64,000 nt of DNA from the NCBI GenBank assembly GCA_023078555.1, contig CM041200.1:5050936-5114935 (forward strand), in the 5' to 3' direction. Both the position numbers and the translations under genes were made by a program. How positions within the stretch are numbered: position 1 is the stretch's first letter; every line of letters begins with the position of its first letter. Source of the stretch: Ulva prolifera. Its lineage: Eukaryota; Chlorophyta; Ulvophyceae; Ulvales; Ulvaceae. Below are positions 36,829 through 50,533 of this stretch, in pieces. A model generated the notes under the pieces. It made no database searches. It was not told the DNA's origin and was given only the letters and a program-made list of their open reading frames with translations.

Positions 36829-38953
36829 TATCTGAGAGCAGCTCTCCGATCGTTGTACCTTTGCTGTGTTAGTTGCGCCAACAGCCTGAGGTTTTTGGGA
36901 AGAAGGTAGGTTGTTAGGCTGAGGAAGGTATCGCCCGCTCTGGGTTTATCTCAGTGTCGTGTATTTGACAAGACATTGAATGGTTATGGCATGATTCCAC
37001 ACGTGCAGACCATTGCGGCTCCAGCATGTTCCTGGAAACACTGAGCGCAGTAGGAATACCAGCTTGTCCCTTTGCTGTGTTGAGTAGAATAGCATGCGTG
37101 CAAGGCTCAGGAAGCCACACACTTACACATGACGTTATTCAGCTTATCCCGGCATTAGCTACGTTGCAATGAATGGTCCTGCGTCCTCACATGCAATGAC
37201 CGCATCATGAGACACAATGTATGAGCACCAAGGTATGCAAAACATGGCTCTCGTATGCTGCATTCAAGTGTCCGTGCAAATCCATTCTCACAGTCAATCA
37301 ACCTGCGCGCTCTGGCTTTCAGCCATTGCTACCAGTCGACCAAATGCAAAGACGTGGTTGGGATGTCCATTTGGAGTCCAGCATGAGAAGCCATGCCCTC
37401 TGAGCATTCATGCAAGACCCCTGCGGTTTGACTCACACACACTGTAGCGCCGCGTTGAGGCTCGTCAACGATGCGCCTCACAGCATGACGGTATCACAAA
37501 CAACCCAGCTCTGGTCCCTGACAGCTTCCTGCTACTATTGCGTTGGAAAGCGGGGGCCACACATCACAGGCGGACAGTGTAGGCGGTTGCAGGTGCTCCA
37601 CGAGTATACACCACAGCACTCATGCGCTGTGTTGCTACGGCACGCCAAAGAACGTTGCCCCTGCCTGCACAGGCTTGGAATATTGGATCGCCCGGGAGGG
37701 CAGCCGCAGCCCTTGTTATCTCACCAGGGCCAACACAGACGGCCGGACAGTGGGGGGTAAGAGCCGCAGATCAGGCTGGATTGCCTGCACGCAGCAGGAA
37801 GTCATTTGTCTGAATGCCCGAGCCAAACAGAGGGGCCTGCATGATCATCCACGGTTGGAGGGGTGCAAGAGCATCCCAGGCAGCCACTGCGGACATAACG
37901 CCGAGTGGTCAGGGCGGGTGTCCACCGGGTACGTGCTCCGTGTCCACGCTACTTCTTGCAGCCATCTGCGCGGTATTGTTCAGCAATGAAAAGGCATCAC
38001 ACAGTGCGAGCCAGTGCGGCAGCCGAATTGTAGGAATTGCGTCGCTCATTCCCAAGAGCCTCATCGTTCGGCTGCATCAAGGCGTGCCTGCACTGCACGC
38101 ATCGAGCAGCAGTTCGAGGTGCGACGTCTATGGTGCCACTGTTGAGGTGGTTCCAAGTATAGTTCAATCGTACAAGCAAATCATGGGGGCCTCCTGAACA
38201 GGCATGCCCCAAGCGTCAAGGATGGCAGCATGTCGCATCTCACCGCGATACGCCGCAGCGTCGATGCATGTAATTCACTGCTCTAACGATGACAGCATCT
38301 CGCAGCACGCAGACATGCAAACAGTTGAGCTGTGACGAATTTCACCACGACGAGGGACGGTGAACAGGGCTCTGAGCCAATGCTCAGACAGTGCAGCAGG
38401 CATCACCTTGGGCGTGAATCAAACATGCAGCAGCAAGCAATGCAGGCGTTCATCGTGCGTGCCCACGTGGCAACACTGCGACTGCTGCACTGGCACTTAC
38501 AATATGTCTCGCCGATGTTTTGGGCTATTTTCACGTCACTGCCCCTCTCAGCACACTAAGCACACTCCACAGACCCACGCCCGGCCGCCGCATTTCTTTG
38601 TCCACACCCAAATGAGCGGCGCCAGCCTGCTGGGCCGTTATTCTTGCCTCAAGATATACACAATCTTGCACAGTCGGCTCAAGCCGGTACACTCACGCAC
38701 TCAACTAGAGCCGCAGCAGGCGGATGCGCCAAGCCCTCCTGATCGTGCTCCACCACGCCGCCCAGCCTACCCACACACCAGCGACTCCCACCAGCGCCGT
38801 GTGGCTAAACCTACGCAGCGGCCTCACACCTCGGCTCCACCGCACCTCCAACTCTCAACTCGCCTCTGCTCACACATACACGCCACCTCCGCTCTACTAC
38901 ACACATCTTCAGCCTTGCACAGTCACCGCCCCCACACGCACACCGCCACGCGC
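36829..38953. other. intergenic, no supported gene
   Basis: Lies between the convergent ends of POLQ and the minus-strand gene at 38954. A plus-strand open frame at 37543-37989 is unrecognised. No RNA gene or repeat of note. Confidence 0.4.
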
Positions 38954-40871
38954 TCACGGGGCGCAGTCCGAGCTGAAGGGCCCGCTCAGCAGGCCGCAGT
39001 CATCCTGCACCACCTCCGACACGACCACGCGGGTGTCGGGCGTGATGAAGCCGGACACCTTGACGGGCGCGGCCACACCCCCGGAGGCCATGCACGGCGC
39101 CGTCGCCTCCCACAGTGCCCGCACCTGCTGCGCCGCCTCCGCCAGCCTCTGGAACAGGATCTGCCTGCACCCCGACACACGCTGTGAGCACCGCCAAGTT
39201 GGCCACAGCACACAGCACACAGCACGCCATGGCAACGGCCGGCACACCACGCAAGCTGAACCCGCTCGCACGCGCACCCGGACAGAGACAGGCGCAGAGG
39301 CAGTGGCGGCAAGGCTGTGTGCAGGATGTGCAGGGAGCGCACCTGTACCGGGGGACGACGAGCAGGTTGTCCCCTTCAAACGTCGGGCGCGCCGGCGGGA
39401 ACGCGAGGCGGCCGGCCGCGTGGTGCATGCACGCCGCCGCGAGCTGCGCCGAGCCGTCGAGCTCCACCAGCGTGTTGTGGCTCGACGTCATGCACTGCGG
39501 GCAGGGGTGGCACACCGTGCGCGGCGCGCTCTCGTCGCCGCCGTCCCACGAGAACCAGATCCCCCGGTCCGCGCTGAACGGCACGCGCAGCTCCGCGTGC
39601 ACTCCACCTGCACAAGCCCAGCACGCTCAGCGCACAGCACACTCAGCGCACAGCACACTCAACACGTCCACCCGCAGAGGCCCGGGAGACTGCGCGTGCA
39701 CGCACGGGGGCACGGGTGGACGCCTCAAAAGCGAGTGTGCTCTAGTCAAAGACGTCTGTAAAGCAGGCGCGGCCACGCCAGACCAGCCGCGGCAGACGGA
39801 ACCCGGATCTACGCCTGCATCTGCTGTATAAGGACAAGGTGGCTGCATGAGAAGGGCGTATGACAGCAAAGGGCGACACCGTACGAGGCCACAACATTAT
39901 CTGCGGGAACACGTGACGTGGGTTCGGCCGAGGCATGGCCGTGCGATGCGGTGTGGCCACAGCACAGCACGCGCACGGGGCCGCACCCGCTTCCGAGACG
40001 AACGCGGTGAACTCGTATTCGCGCTCCCGGCGGTCGCGCAGCAGCACGGACACCGGCTCCTTCAGCAGCGTGCTGCAGCCGCTGCGCACGTTGTGCACCG
40101 TGAAGATCTGGCTCACCGCGTCCGCGATCTGGCTCTCCAGGAGCTTCCAGCCCTCCACGTCGGTCGGCATCGCCATGCGCGCCGCGAGGAAGGCCTCCAC
40201 GAGCTCCGTCTTCGCGAGCTCCGGCAGCGTGGTGCTGCGTATCACGTGCCTGCAGCAGGGCGGGTGTTGCGGGGTGGGTGTTGCGGGGCCGCACGCCGGG
40301 CGGCGGGGCGTGGGCGTACGAGCGCGGCACTGCTAGTCACAACCCCGCAGGTGCGGCAGCAGCAGCTGCTGCTGCCCCTGATTGTTGGCGTCTGGCCACG
40401 CAGCGAGGCCTGCTCGCCACTCGCCGCACTGGCGTGCGTTCGGGGTTCGCAGTAGGGCTGCGGCGTGCCAGCCCGCATGTGTCCTCGGCAACCAGGGGAG
40501 CTGTGGCAGCGTTGAGCAAGGCACAGGACAGGGTGCGGGGTGTGTGGGGCGGTGTCGGGCAGCTCACCTCGCCTCGAAGAGTTGCCGGCTGATCTTCTCG
40601 CTCTGGACGGTGGCGCCCTCGGAGCCCGCGGCGTGGTCGTCCATGAGCTCGTCGATGGACTGCTGGACCTTGGAGGCGTGCCGGTTCTGAGCCGCGTTCT
40701 CGTAGTGGCTCTCGAGGAGCTGCTTGACAGCGCCGAAGGGCAGGGACACGGTGTTCTCGACCTCGAGGCCCGCAGGCTGCAGCATCTGGCGCAGCTCGAG
40801 CAGGTGCAGTGCCTTCCCCCCCACACACGAGGCGTCGTAGTCATCTTGAGCCAACGCGTACCGATGCACCC
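38954..40871 (-). CDS. unrecognised multi-exon protein with a GGKA motif, C-terminal 346 residues
   Basis: Four exons chain with consistent phases: 40871-40568, 40249-39987, 39607-39343 and 39164-38954, using GTGAGC and GTGCG donors and TGCAG acceptors. The first visible exon begins in frame right after a TGCAG acceptor, so 5' exons must lie further upstream; I could not place them. It reads HRYALAQDDYDASCVGGKAL, then VENTVSLPFGAVKQLLE. This faintly resembles the VGGK and LPFG elements of the PPDK/glucan-water-dikinase N-terminal fold, but the following sequence (PVSVLLRDRREREYEFTAF, then ADRGIWFSWDGGDES with CHPCPQC) does not match that family as I know it. I leave the function open. CxxC pairs may bind metal. 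Confidence 0.6.
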
Positions 40872-43800
40872 TGCAGTCGTCCGGCGCTGAGGCTACTGCC
40901 TGTGCGCTGCATCAGGCGGACTCCCATGGTGATGCATGTCATGGCAAGCCTCGGGAACTTTGGCGGATGGCAGGTTGGAACAATATGCTAGGGCACTGGC
41001 GAAATGCCTGCCCGAAATGCACATCTGTAAGCCCACAAGCAGAAATTTTGCGTGGGAGAGATCTGGGAAGGTCAGCGACGTCTCGCTCTGCAGTTGGAGC
41101 CCCGTGGTGCGCAGGTGCTGACCATGTAATGAGTGTACCATAGTCAGTTCCCACAGATGGGTTACCGTGGTGAGGACCACGACGAAAGGATGCGTGACGC
41201 ATTCATGACCAGCTTTAACTGTGATGGTGTGTTGAAACGTGCTCAGATGTCGCTCGTGAAGGTCGAGGCAGAAACTGGTTTGCGTGTACAACTCATCGAG
41301 ATCGAGTTCCACTGACGCAGACAAAACCCGCGTCGCGGCAGGTCCACGACGCTGAAACCGTCCAATCAAACATACAAGCAGTGCTGCAGTGCTGCATGTG
41401 AATGAATCCTCAACCGCGGTTGTAAACCGCGGCGGACACAGAAGTAAAGATGCACGTGCACACCGACAACTTCTGACACAGGGCACGCTAGAGACCTCTG
41501 CTGAGCAAAAACGACGCACTCTGTCATCTTACTTTCATCTAGTGTCCTCTGTGAAGCTGTTTCTTCCCGGGCGACTTGTCTTGGTTGCACCACCTTCACC
41601 CCGGACTGAGGTGATTCTCGTGCATCAACGCTCGATGCCATGGCCTGAACACGACCACCGCGCACCGAGCTACGGCACCACATTTTACTGAGCATTTCTG
41701 TTTCAATCGCGCATGCAGTGGTCAGTATTAAAAGAAAAGCCACGGAGAGAGAGTGTAGGTCCTTTTGCTGTCTGACGTGGATACGGCCCAAGGCTGAGTG
41801 CAAAGCAACGACATCATTGCACTCGAGCACTTTTTAATCACTCCTCTCGCTGCATGTCGTTGGTCCTGCTCTAGGCTGCCACATCGCAGCACTGCACTCA
41901 TCTCACAGACCGCATGCATACGATAAGAGGCCGCGTCAGCAGCCAAGCTAACCTCAAATGCCCCATGGCTCGCGTAGCTGCATCGGTATATACTCGACAC
42001 AAATGCGCAGCAAGTGCATCATGTGCCTGCCTCAGGCTCAGGGCTCGCCTGGGCGCCACCTGCCTCAAGCACACGATCTTCAGCGAATCTTGCCCATATG
42101 GCCCACTGAGTTAGCAAGCAACAGCGTCCGCGAGCTAGCAGAGTTCCTGTTTTCTTGTCTATGAAACTATAGATGTCATGCTGATCTCGGAAATTAGGAT
42201 GTGCTGTACGAGTCCGTTTACGCAAGGCTCGCTGTGGCGGTGAGACAGAAGGGCAGCAGGACAGCTCGCTACAGCAGCATCGAGGCAGGAACTGCACCTC
42301 GATGCTATAGCTAGTCAGGCCCTATTTTTATGCATGATTCTGAGCGTGCGGCTTCCCCTGATCATCAGCCGTGTAGCAGAAGATTCCATGTAGTGTGGCG
42401 AAGCACCTACACAGCATCAAGCAGCATGCTGCAGCAGTGCAACCCCATGGGGCCCCACACGGCGCATACGGAGTGGCAGAATCGTGATCAGTGAAGAGCA
42501 TGCTGTCTTGCTCAGAGCAGTGCGTACTGCCTGCACCCGACATCTCTACATCACAGAATTTGCAATCAGGCATCGGCTATCTTTGGGGATATCGGCCGAT
42601 ACCATACACTGAGTCATACGCTGGGGTCCCCAGCCTGGTCAAAGTCTCATTTCAGGTCAGCAGTGGTTGTTGTGTCCATGTGGCCACTTCTCACTGCATC
42701 TGCAACCAATGTGCACTGGCATAGTCTACAGTGTGCTGCAGATCCTCAACTCCATTTAATCAGCAGGCTACCTTTTGTAGGCACAAACATGTAGCCTGTG
42801 GAGTCCAGCGTGGACTGCAGCTGGTCCATCGAGCGTGAGGCAACAGCACTGCCGATTCAACTTGGCTCACGCTCACACCAAATCGTCCGGACGCACTGGC
42901 AGCCAACGAGCCTGCAGATAAATGATTCCGACGTTGTGCACCACGGCAAATTGTCAACCGGTTGCTGCAGTAACGTCAGCCAACTGGGACATCCCGACTC
43001 CGACGTGTCTGGGCCAGATCACACAGTTGAGGGAAAGGCAGGCTACATTGCATGACATCAATCCGCGGGGGTGCAGGCGCAGCATGTGACTAGCAACCCC
43101 AGCCGTAGCGTATGTGCACAGCCAAGTTTGGGGCAGGACCGGGACGTGGCATCCCCTGAGCGCTCTGAAGCAGAGGGTCCTCGCTGTCAGAGGCGCCGCT
43201 CGCTGCTGTGCTAGCTGCTAGCTGCTCCGCGGGCTGCGCTGTCAACGGCGGTGCTCTGGCCATGAGCAATACGGCCTGGCATGCTGAGGTCGATGGCGGC
43301 AGCGTGATCACAACGCCCTGCGCTGCACTGTGCGCACGATCATCTTCCATGACCGCATTACCGGATCTGGTGTCATTTCCACGTCTCCAGAGTGTCCTGG
43401 CCGTATGGTGCCGGGCAGATCAGTAGACTGGGGCAGGCGTGTTGGGCAATGACAGGCATGTGTCGGCCCCAATGCTGTGCATGGCCCATGCAGTCTCTCT
43501 GTTGCTGCTTAACCACCCTCCGAAGCTGAGGTTCACACGGCACTTGGCGCCCTAGGCCTTGGGCTGGCCTGGGCACATAAAACTGGATGGAGAAGCCATC
43601 GCCAGTCCCCTCGCTGCTGAGGATCGAGCGGGAGAAACCACGTCGGAAGCTCGGGGACGTGGCGGGTTTGACTGGTGTACATGGTTTCACACTGCGTTGT
43701 TCTGGACGGAACAATGCGGGCGGCGGCATCTGCTGGCTGCATCTAGGCAAGCACAGGGCCAGAGACCTGCATGGGCTGATGCTCATCGTACGGCTATGCT

Positions 43801-46175
43801 GCACCATGCAGGAGTGGCCTTCGACCCATGTGCCCTGCAGCCTGTGCCATACAGCTCTTCAGGACAGCCGCGGCACACACCACCATGCATCTCAGAGCCA
43901 CCTGATGGGTGATTGGATCAGACTGTGGTAGCACTGGGCCGCCTCCGCAAACACCCGCAGTCAGTGCATCCTGAAGAAAAGGCAGGCTGACAGGGATGAC
44001 TCCCGTACATGCCCGGCAAGCTGCTGAGGTCGCAGTAGCACTGTGTAGAGTGAGGCAGAGGTGTGTGGGCCTCTGTGTTGGTGACTCTCACCAGAGAGAG
44101 TGATTGGCCGGCTGTCGCAGAGGCAACACACAGCCACTTGTGAACAGGCACTTAGGCGGTGGCATTCAGGTGACAATCAGGGATGCACCCACCAGGTTGC
44201 CCTACGCGATTGTGGGACTGTTGTTCGTCGCTGTTCCTGGTCTCTGGAGGCGTGCGTTGGTCTGTGTGCCAGTTCGTGCCAGAGCAGGTGGCCATGCCTA
44301 CCTGCAATGGATGGACACCCAGCTGCATTCATCCTGTCAAATGTGAACAACACGTTGTAGCCACGTTGGAGTTGAATCTCCAAGACATGGCCAACAGCTG
44401 GGTGGCTGTTTGGTGTGCCAGCTGCTGCCCGGCTGCTTCGGCTGCTTCGTTGGTCTTGGCTTGAACAGCGCTTGATGAAGAAACAGCTTTTTAACAGCGT
44501 GTGTCAGCAATCGTGCGTGCTTGGAAGCTGCGATGCACTGGTAGTGTTCACACAGATTATTGATCACACAGCTTAATGAACATGATAACGAGATATGGTG
44601 CTCATGTGCTATTGGGCATTCACTGCAGCTCCACTGTTGCATGACAAATAGGGACAACAACTTCAATGGTAAACATGATTTTTGCGGTGAGCTCTGCTTC
44701 AGAATTTGGTGTCAGGTTGCTTCCTAGAGGCAGCACGGTTGCAGTCCATCTAGGGCAAATCTTTCTAACTGTTGGTCAAAGGTGGGGAAGCCAGGGGCGC
44801 ACAAATGCAAGTGTGAACGTTTCGCCATTCGACATCGATGCAGCCACATACAATGATAGCATCAAGATCTGCCACTGTGCAAAGGGAGTACGCAGCTGTG
44901 AGGCTCAACCCAGATCCAGGGAATTGCGCGGCGTCCGCATGGCTGTGCACAGCTGTGACAGTACATCACATGCTCTCTGGAGGGCTTGGAAAGCTGCCAG
45001 TCGCGGGAGCATCAGCTTTCGAATCAAAGTCTGGTAGTACATATTAGCACGTGCGATCATAGCCCTCAGCACACGAACAAACAAGGGCGAGCATCACACA
45101 TCATGCAGCTCGGAACGCAAGCCACGCACGTACGATCTACGCGGATCATTTGGGGACATTACGAATCGCAGAGCCACTGATTCAGCAGTGGATTGGCAAA
45201 TGTTTGATAACCCGGGTCGCAGATCTGGTGGCCGTTGTATGTGCATGCCCCGTGCACTGCGCATCAACGCAATAGGCAGTCGCGCACCAGCACGATGCAT
45301 GATGCTCAAACCTTCGCAAGCTACACCGTGCATCCCAATGATCATGATTTCATCCAGCTATTGCGAACAATTGCTGCCGCTTTGCTGGATGACACGTGGA
45401 CAAGCAGTGAGGTGGCACAAGCAACGCGGGCGGAAGCAAGACGTGTAGGAGCACTGCGCCCGGAATTGCGACAAATCCACCGCTCCATTGTATCTCACCC
45501 AGCGTACTCCTCCTCTTGAATGCCGCAACTCGGCATCGTGGACGATCCCACTCCCGCGCGCAGGAGGACAAGCGCGCAAGCAGCTGTGCGGCTCAGGTAA
45601 CATCACTGCAAACTTGACCTGTGCTTCCAACAAGGCCACAAGGTTGCCTTGCAATTCTCCGCAATCTCCGAGACAGCAAGTGCCTGTGCGCGTGTCCGAG
45701 ATCCCTTCCACTAGTACTGGTAGACGTCCAGAGATCCGTGTCGGGAAGGAGAAGCACCAGGGGCATATTTCCACTGTGCACATGTCGTCAGCAACTCTTT
45801 GTAGAAATTCCTAGGCGTAAGGCCTCCGATTCGCCAGGGTGACCCAGCCAGCACTGTGTGGGTCCATGCATACGGTCACAGCAGCTGTGAAGCAGCGGAG
45901 TCCCTCTGTCGGGGTGTGACTGATTATGCAACTCTGAAGGATAGACGGTGTGGGAGGATAACTGGCATGCTGGGTAATCGGCGGTCCGCGGTGTCGTCCA
46001 GTGTCTCGCAATTTGTCGCAAGTCGAAGGATGTAATTTCACAGCGCCATGCTGAGGTCCTCGTCGCCACAACTACCAGACAGGCAAGCCCTGCACGAGAT
46101 CGCTCGCATCAACGATCTCGGACCGGCCAGGAGCTGCGATGCTCTCTTGGCATTTCAATCGCGCTGTTCTGATGA
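40872..46175. other. long intergenic stretch without a supported gene
   Basis: Short open frames occur on both strands. The best are plus-strand pieces at 40936-41315 ending LVKVEAETGLRVQLIEIEFH and minus-strand pieces at 43090-43807, but none shows a domain or joins into a model. An 8-bp inverted repeat (CCGCGGTT, 3-base loop) lies at 41414-41432. Missing 5' exons of the gene at 38954-40871 may be here. Confidence 0.35.
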
Positions 46176-46182
46176 TATATAA
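46176..46182 (+). promoter_or_regulatory. TATA box of secreted-protein gene 1
   Basis: TATATAA 144 bases upstream of the start codon at 46326. The paralogous gene has a similar element at the equivalent place. Confidence 0.6.
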
Positions 46183-46325
46183 GCAGCAGGCTGGTGCATT
46201 TCATCATTGTTTCCCACTGCAGCCAACCACCACTACTACGGTACACAGTTGACTGCAAGCACAAGACCTCTTTACCAGCCCTGCCCAGCTTTGTTGCAGC
46301 CTGTTCACCTCAATCTGTGAACAAG

Positions 46326-48591
46326 ATGATGTACGGGTAAGACACCACTCGCAATGTTTTACAATGTCCTGCTATAGTGACTGCAGCATACCTAGCACTC
46401 TGAGGATCTCGAATGAGCCCGTCAGAGGCTGCAGTAGCAGGCATTGCGTAGCAAGCATCACTCTCATTGGTCAGAAGCCTGAGCTGGCGTAGTCCAGTTC
46501 AAGGTCCCCGGAGGGATGGCCACAGTGGCCGTTTGGAGCAAGCTGTAAACAGAATTCTTGGCCCTGCATCCACTTAATTGGTCGGGCACACGCGGCCACC
46601 TGCATGCAACCAGCATCCGTTGTGACCCTCCTGTGGTACCCCCTTGCAGCTGCAGCAGAGTTCACTATTTCGTAGCGTCCCTCGTACACGTGACATCCAG
46701 CTGCAGTGTCCATACATGTGCACATGTATGCACCTACAGGACCTTCCATCAGCCACATTGCACTAACCCGCGATCATGCCATCACCAATGCCAGCAGGCA
46801 CTCTGCAGATCCATGATTGGTGCTGTTACCCTGGCGCTCGCTGCGTCCGCTGCCGATGCTCGCAAGAGCTTCGATGAGATCTCCGCAGGCCTCAACGACA
46901 ACGACAACGGCTACACGAGCAGCCACACATCCAACTCTGGCACGAAGCACGTCAGCGCCTCGGTCCGGTGCTCCTCGTCGGCGTGGGCCGACAGCTACAA
47001 AAGCCATGAAAACAGCTACATCTCGGCGGGTGCGGCCCCCCTCCCTCACCCTCCACAATACGTCGAGTCTGTAGCGTTGTATACTGTGGCCACTGCTTCT
47101 CTAAGCCACCCTGACCACTCGATCTCCCCCGCGGCTCGCGGCAATCTGCTGCGAGCCTGTCGTGGCTAGTCACCTGAGCCAGCTGCTCAACCTCTCCACC
47201 CCTACTTGCCTCACCACCATGCATGCACGATTCGCCCCTGCGACGACGCTTTGTTCCCTGGTACCAGAAAACAAAACAGCATGAGCGCGAGATTGCACTC
47301 TGAGGTGGGGTGATGTACAGTTGTGGACGTGATCGCGGACGTGTGCGACCCCTACTGGTACGGTGATGTCGCCTCAGCCAGGAAGAAGATGTACGGCTGG
47401 GCCTCTGCCTACGCAAGCGTGCGCCCCTGCTGCCTCTCCCCACGCCGACCGCGCGAGGCATCTGCATGCCGGAACTAGAACAGTTGGCCTGTGTTGCGCG
47501 AATGCACACAGCACGTGGACCTGATGCCGCCACCACCTCCGAGCATGCCCGGCTTTTGCCCACTCGGTGCAGTTCAGCTGTTGACCACCTAGACCCGCTT
47601 CAGTCGCAGTTCACCACGGATCTCCGGTGCCGGCGACGCGCCGGTGCTCAGCACGCCGGCCTGAGCTCGATCGAGGCACTAGCCCATGCACACCCATGCA
47701 AATTCTGTCAGCAAGACAGGGAGTGTGATGATGCAGGCGGCCGCGTCTGCCCATGCTGCGTGCACAACCCGCGTCCGCGGCGGCGGCAAGGCCAAGGGCT
47801 GCGCGTACTCCGAGGCCGACTCCTACGCCGCCGCCTCGGCCTACGCGACTGTGCACGCCTCCGCATCTGCCGAGGCGTTTGCTGACTACTGCAACTGCGC
47901 CAACGCCGAGGCCTGGTCCTTCGGCGATGCGGACATCTTCCTTGAGCTCTGGGCCTCTGCATATGCGGAGGCCACGGCCGCCGCCTGCGCTGAGGGTGCG
48001 CCTCCATGACTGTTGCATGATCTTTTCCAAACCGAATGCTGCTAAACCCTGTCTGCAGACAGAGCATGGAGCTCTGCTTTAGCCAATCACCCAGCCCGCA
48101 TTCGCGGGCGCCTAGCTCCCAGGCCTGCTGCAGCAGGACCGGCAACCGTCACAAATGTACAGTCGGCGTTGCACAGCCTCTTTGTGAAGCGGTGCGATTT
48201 TTTGGTGTGAATCATGCTGGCCACGTCGTGCCGGACGACAACAGAACTGACCCGTCAGCCTTGCGTCCGAAGTGCAGACACCATATGCAAAGCCAATCCC
48301 ACAGCGGGAGCAGCGGGGTGACGGGCGGTGTGGGGTGCAGGCAACCAGCACTCTGAGGCTTCCGCATACGTCAGCTGCTACGCCGACATTATCGCCGAGA
48401 CCTTTGCGAAGGCGGCCGCCAGGGCTTCCGCGGACGCCGGCTGCTACTATGGCTACGCCGACGCGCACGCCCGCACTGAGGTCGAGGCGATCGTCGATGC
48501 GTACGTCACCAACTACGAGAGCTGCTACATCTCTGAGCACGAGACGGGCCTGGCCGAGGGTGACGGCGACGGCGGCGCACACACCGGCTCC
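46326..48591 (+). CDS. secreted Ala/Ser/Cys-rich protein, paralog 1
   Basis: Function unknown. Five exons join in phase: 46326-46336, 46809-47029, 47321-47418, 47737-47995 and 48341-48591 (280 codons); a terminal exon after the poly-C intron was not located. The 11-base first exon encodes MMYG and is spliced onto a signal-peptide core (MIGAVTLALAASAADA). The mature chain has conserved RCSSSAW and VCDPYWYG blocks. Two long Ala-rich segments follow with repeated AYA/AEA spacing (SAYATVHASASAEAFADYC, ANAEAWSF) and about ten cysteines in positions shared with the paralog at 57584. The pattern suggests a disulfide-bonded helical extracellular or wall protein. Start choice rests on the matching micro-exon in both genes. 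Confidence 0.8.
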
Positions 48592-48596
48592 GTAAG

Positions 48597-48597
<1 letters not shown>

Positions 48598-48640
<43 letters not shown>
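48598..48640 (+). repeat. 43-base poly-C tract in intron 5
   Basis: Uninterrupted run of C starting six bases after the first base of the exon-5 donor (GTAAGA). The paralog has a 10-base C run in the same position after GTACGC. The G-rich complement could form a G-quadruplex. Confidence 0.97.
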
Positions 48641-50524
48641 TGAGACCACACCCTGAGAGCAATTGTGAAGTCCAGTCGTCACAGATGTCATCGATTGATA
48701 TGTAGCCATTGTACCACAGCTGCCATACCAATTCACATCTGCTGCATGATCTCAATGCGAGCCTACTTGCTGCGGCCGAGTGTTCGATGCCTTGTCAACC
48801 AAGGGCGGGTCTCGCCCCTGCGGGGGCGATGATGACACTGTGGCGTGCTTGTTGTTGTGAATGCAGGTGTTGTGTTGGTGTGTCGACGCAACGCACTCGT
48901 CGCCCACCGAGGCAGCCCCGGGATAGATGCGGTGTTGCAGCCGCAGCCGCAGACACGGTCGTGTGACAAATGTCATGTTTTAAGCCGTTTGCGCCGTGCA
49001 GAGCACCCACTAGAAGGCCTGGACGTGCATGGAGACACAGGCAGAGCGAATCTGCTGTGGTGATTGAGGTGCAGCTGCCGGACAGCGGCTGCCACGGCGG
49101 CCCACATGCCTTTCAAGGATACTTGGCATGTCTTTTGCGGCACGATAGATCGGATCTTGAGGTCATGATTGCGAGTTTACATGTACAGAGCGGGTGGAAG
49201 AGATGAGAATAAGCGCAGTGGACGCGCCAGGAATTGCTGGTGAGATATGTGCCTTCAGACAATGGCTGCGACTGGTCTACGTCTAGGAACAGAGGCGCTG
49301 CGATGAATATGAGTTTGCTGATATGTCGTTAGATCAGCTTGATTGTTCAAGATGGTCAAGATGAAGTTGTAATTCAATGCTTTCGACATCCGTGCTTGGT
49401 TTGTACACTTGTGCCTGAATGTATCGTCTTGTGATTTATGCTTGTTGACATCACTTCGTGGCTGTGATTGAAAGTGCATGCTGCTGTGCAGCTGCAATGT
49501 GACGGCGCTTGATCCCGCTTGCAACCATTCATGAGCTGAGGACGGGACACGTGCCTGGTCCCTTGCTGCCTGGTAATCACGTAGACGCCAAGGCTTCACC
49601 AGGTACACGTGTCGTGCTTCTTGAAAGTTCCATCGATAGCTCCGTCGATGCACTCTAGAGCCAAAGATCTTTGGCGTTATTAAATGATAGCATGCACTTC
49701 AGCACTCAGTTCCAGTTGCAGCAATGTCCCTGTGGACGACAAGGCATCAACTGGCTAGCCACAGTCACCCCTAGCCACAGTCACCCCGATTCGAGCCACC
49801 ATGCGAATGTCCTGGTATACACAGTCAGATCTATAGATCTGACTCTTGACTAGTTGTGGCATGCCGCAGGATGCCCACGCCACTCACTGACTGTCGGCTT
49901 ACGGGTTGAGTTGCTCACAGTGAGAACACAGCAAGCTCATATGTACATACAGCATGACCTTACTGCCTTATACCATCATTCCCATGCAAGGCACCACCCT
50001 CTTGACCTCGTATGCATGCAGTGCAAGGGTCAGTGCATGCACATGCAGCCAGATCATGAAGCTTACTGCCCATGCCAGTGGCTACCAGTGCACCGGGTGC
50101 GGGGTGCGGGACCTGGCCGCGGGACCTAAGGTCCCACGGGTGGCGTTGTGGCCACCGGGTTGTCTGCAGACCTGGAGGCTTCCTGCGTGCTAACGGACTG
50201 GGGAAGTGTGTGTATGACTAGAATTCGAGAATTTGCCATCGGCCACATACACCTGCACAGCTGGTGGATTAATCAATTGAGCCAGCACCAGCCGTGGTTC
50301 GCACTGACCTTGGCAGTGGGCCGGTGCATCCATGAGTGCACAAGCACGTGCTGGTCTTTCCCCACAACTGCGGACATGCTTGGATCTGGCTGTCGTGTTC
50401 AGGAATCATTACAGAAACGTGAACAGGCCCACACGATCACAGGACAAGGATCTCTTGAAAGGCAGCTCTATAGACTCTCCCTGATACCAGTGTCGTACCG
50501 GCGTGCAGGCTGCTGCCCCTGCCT
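48641..50524. other. downstream flank, no separate gene seen
   Basis: Should hold the terminal exon of the secreted-protein gene. A 16-base tandem duplication (CTAGCCACAGTCACCC) lies near 49755-49787. Nothing else supported apart from the palindrome listed separately. Confidence 0.4.
49823..49844. repeat. 22-bp perfect palindrome
   Basis: Perfect inverted repeat with no loop, arms AGTCAGATCTA and its complement. Confidence 0.95.
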
Positions 50525-50533
50525 CACTGGCTT

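Noticed and set aside
40936-41315. Plus-strand open pieces ending LVKVEAETGLRVQLIEIEFH
   Set aside because: Look protein-like but could not be joined or assigned; may be chance or a missing exon of an unknown gene.
43090-43807. Minus-strand open frames of 86 and 144 codons
   Set aside because: Opposed by similar-length plus-strand frames, no domain, no clear splice junction.
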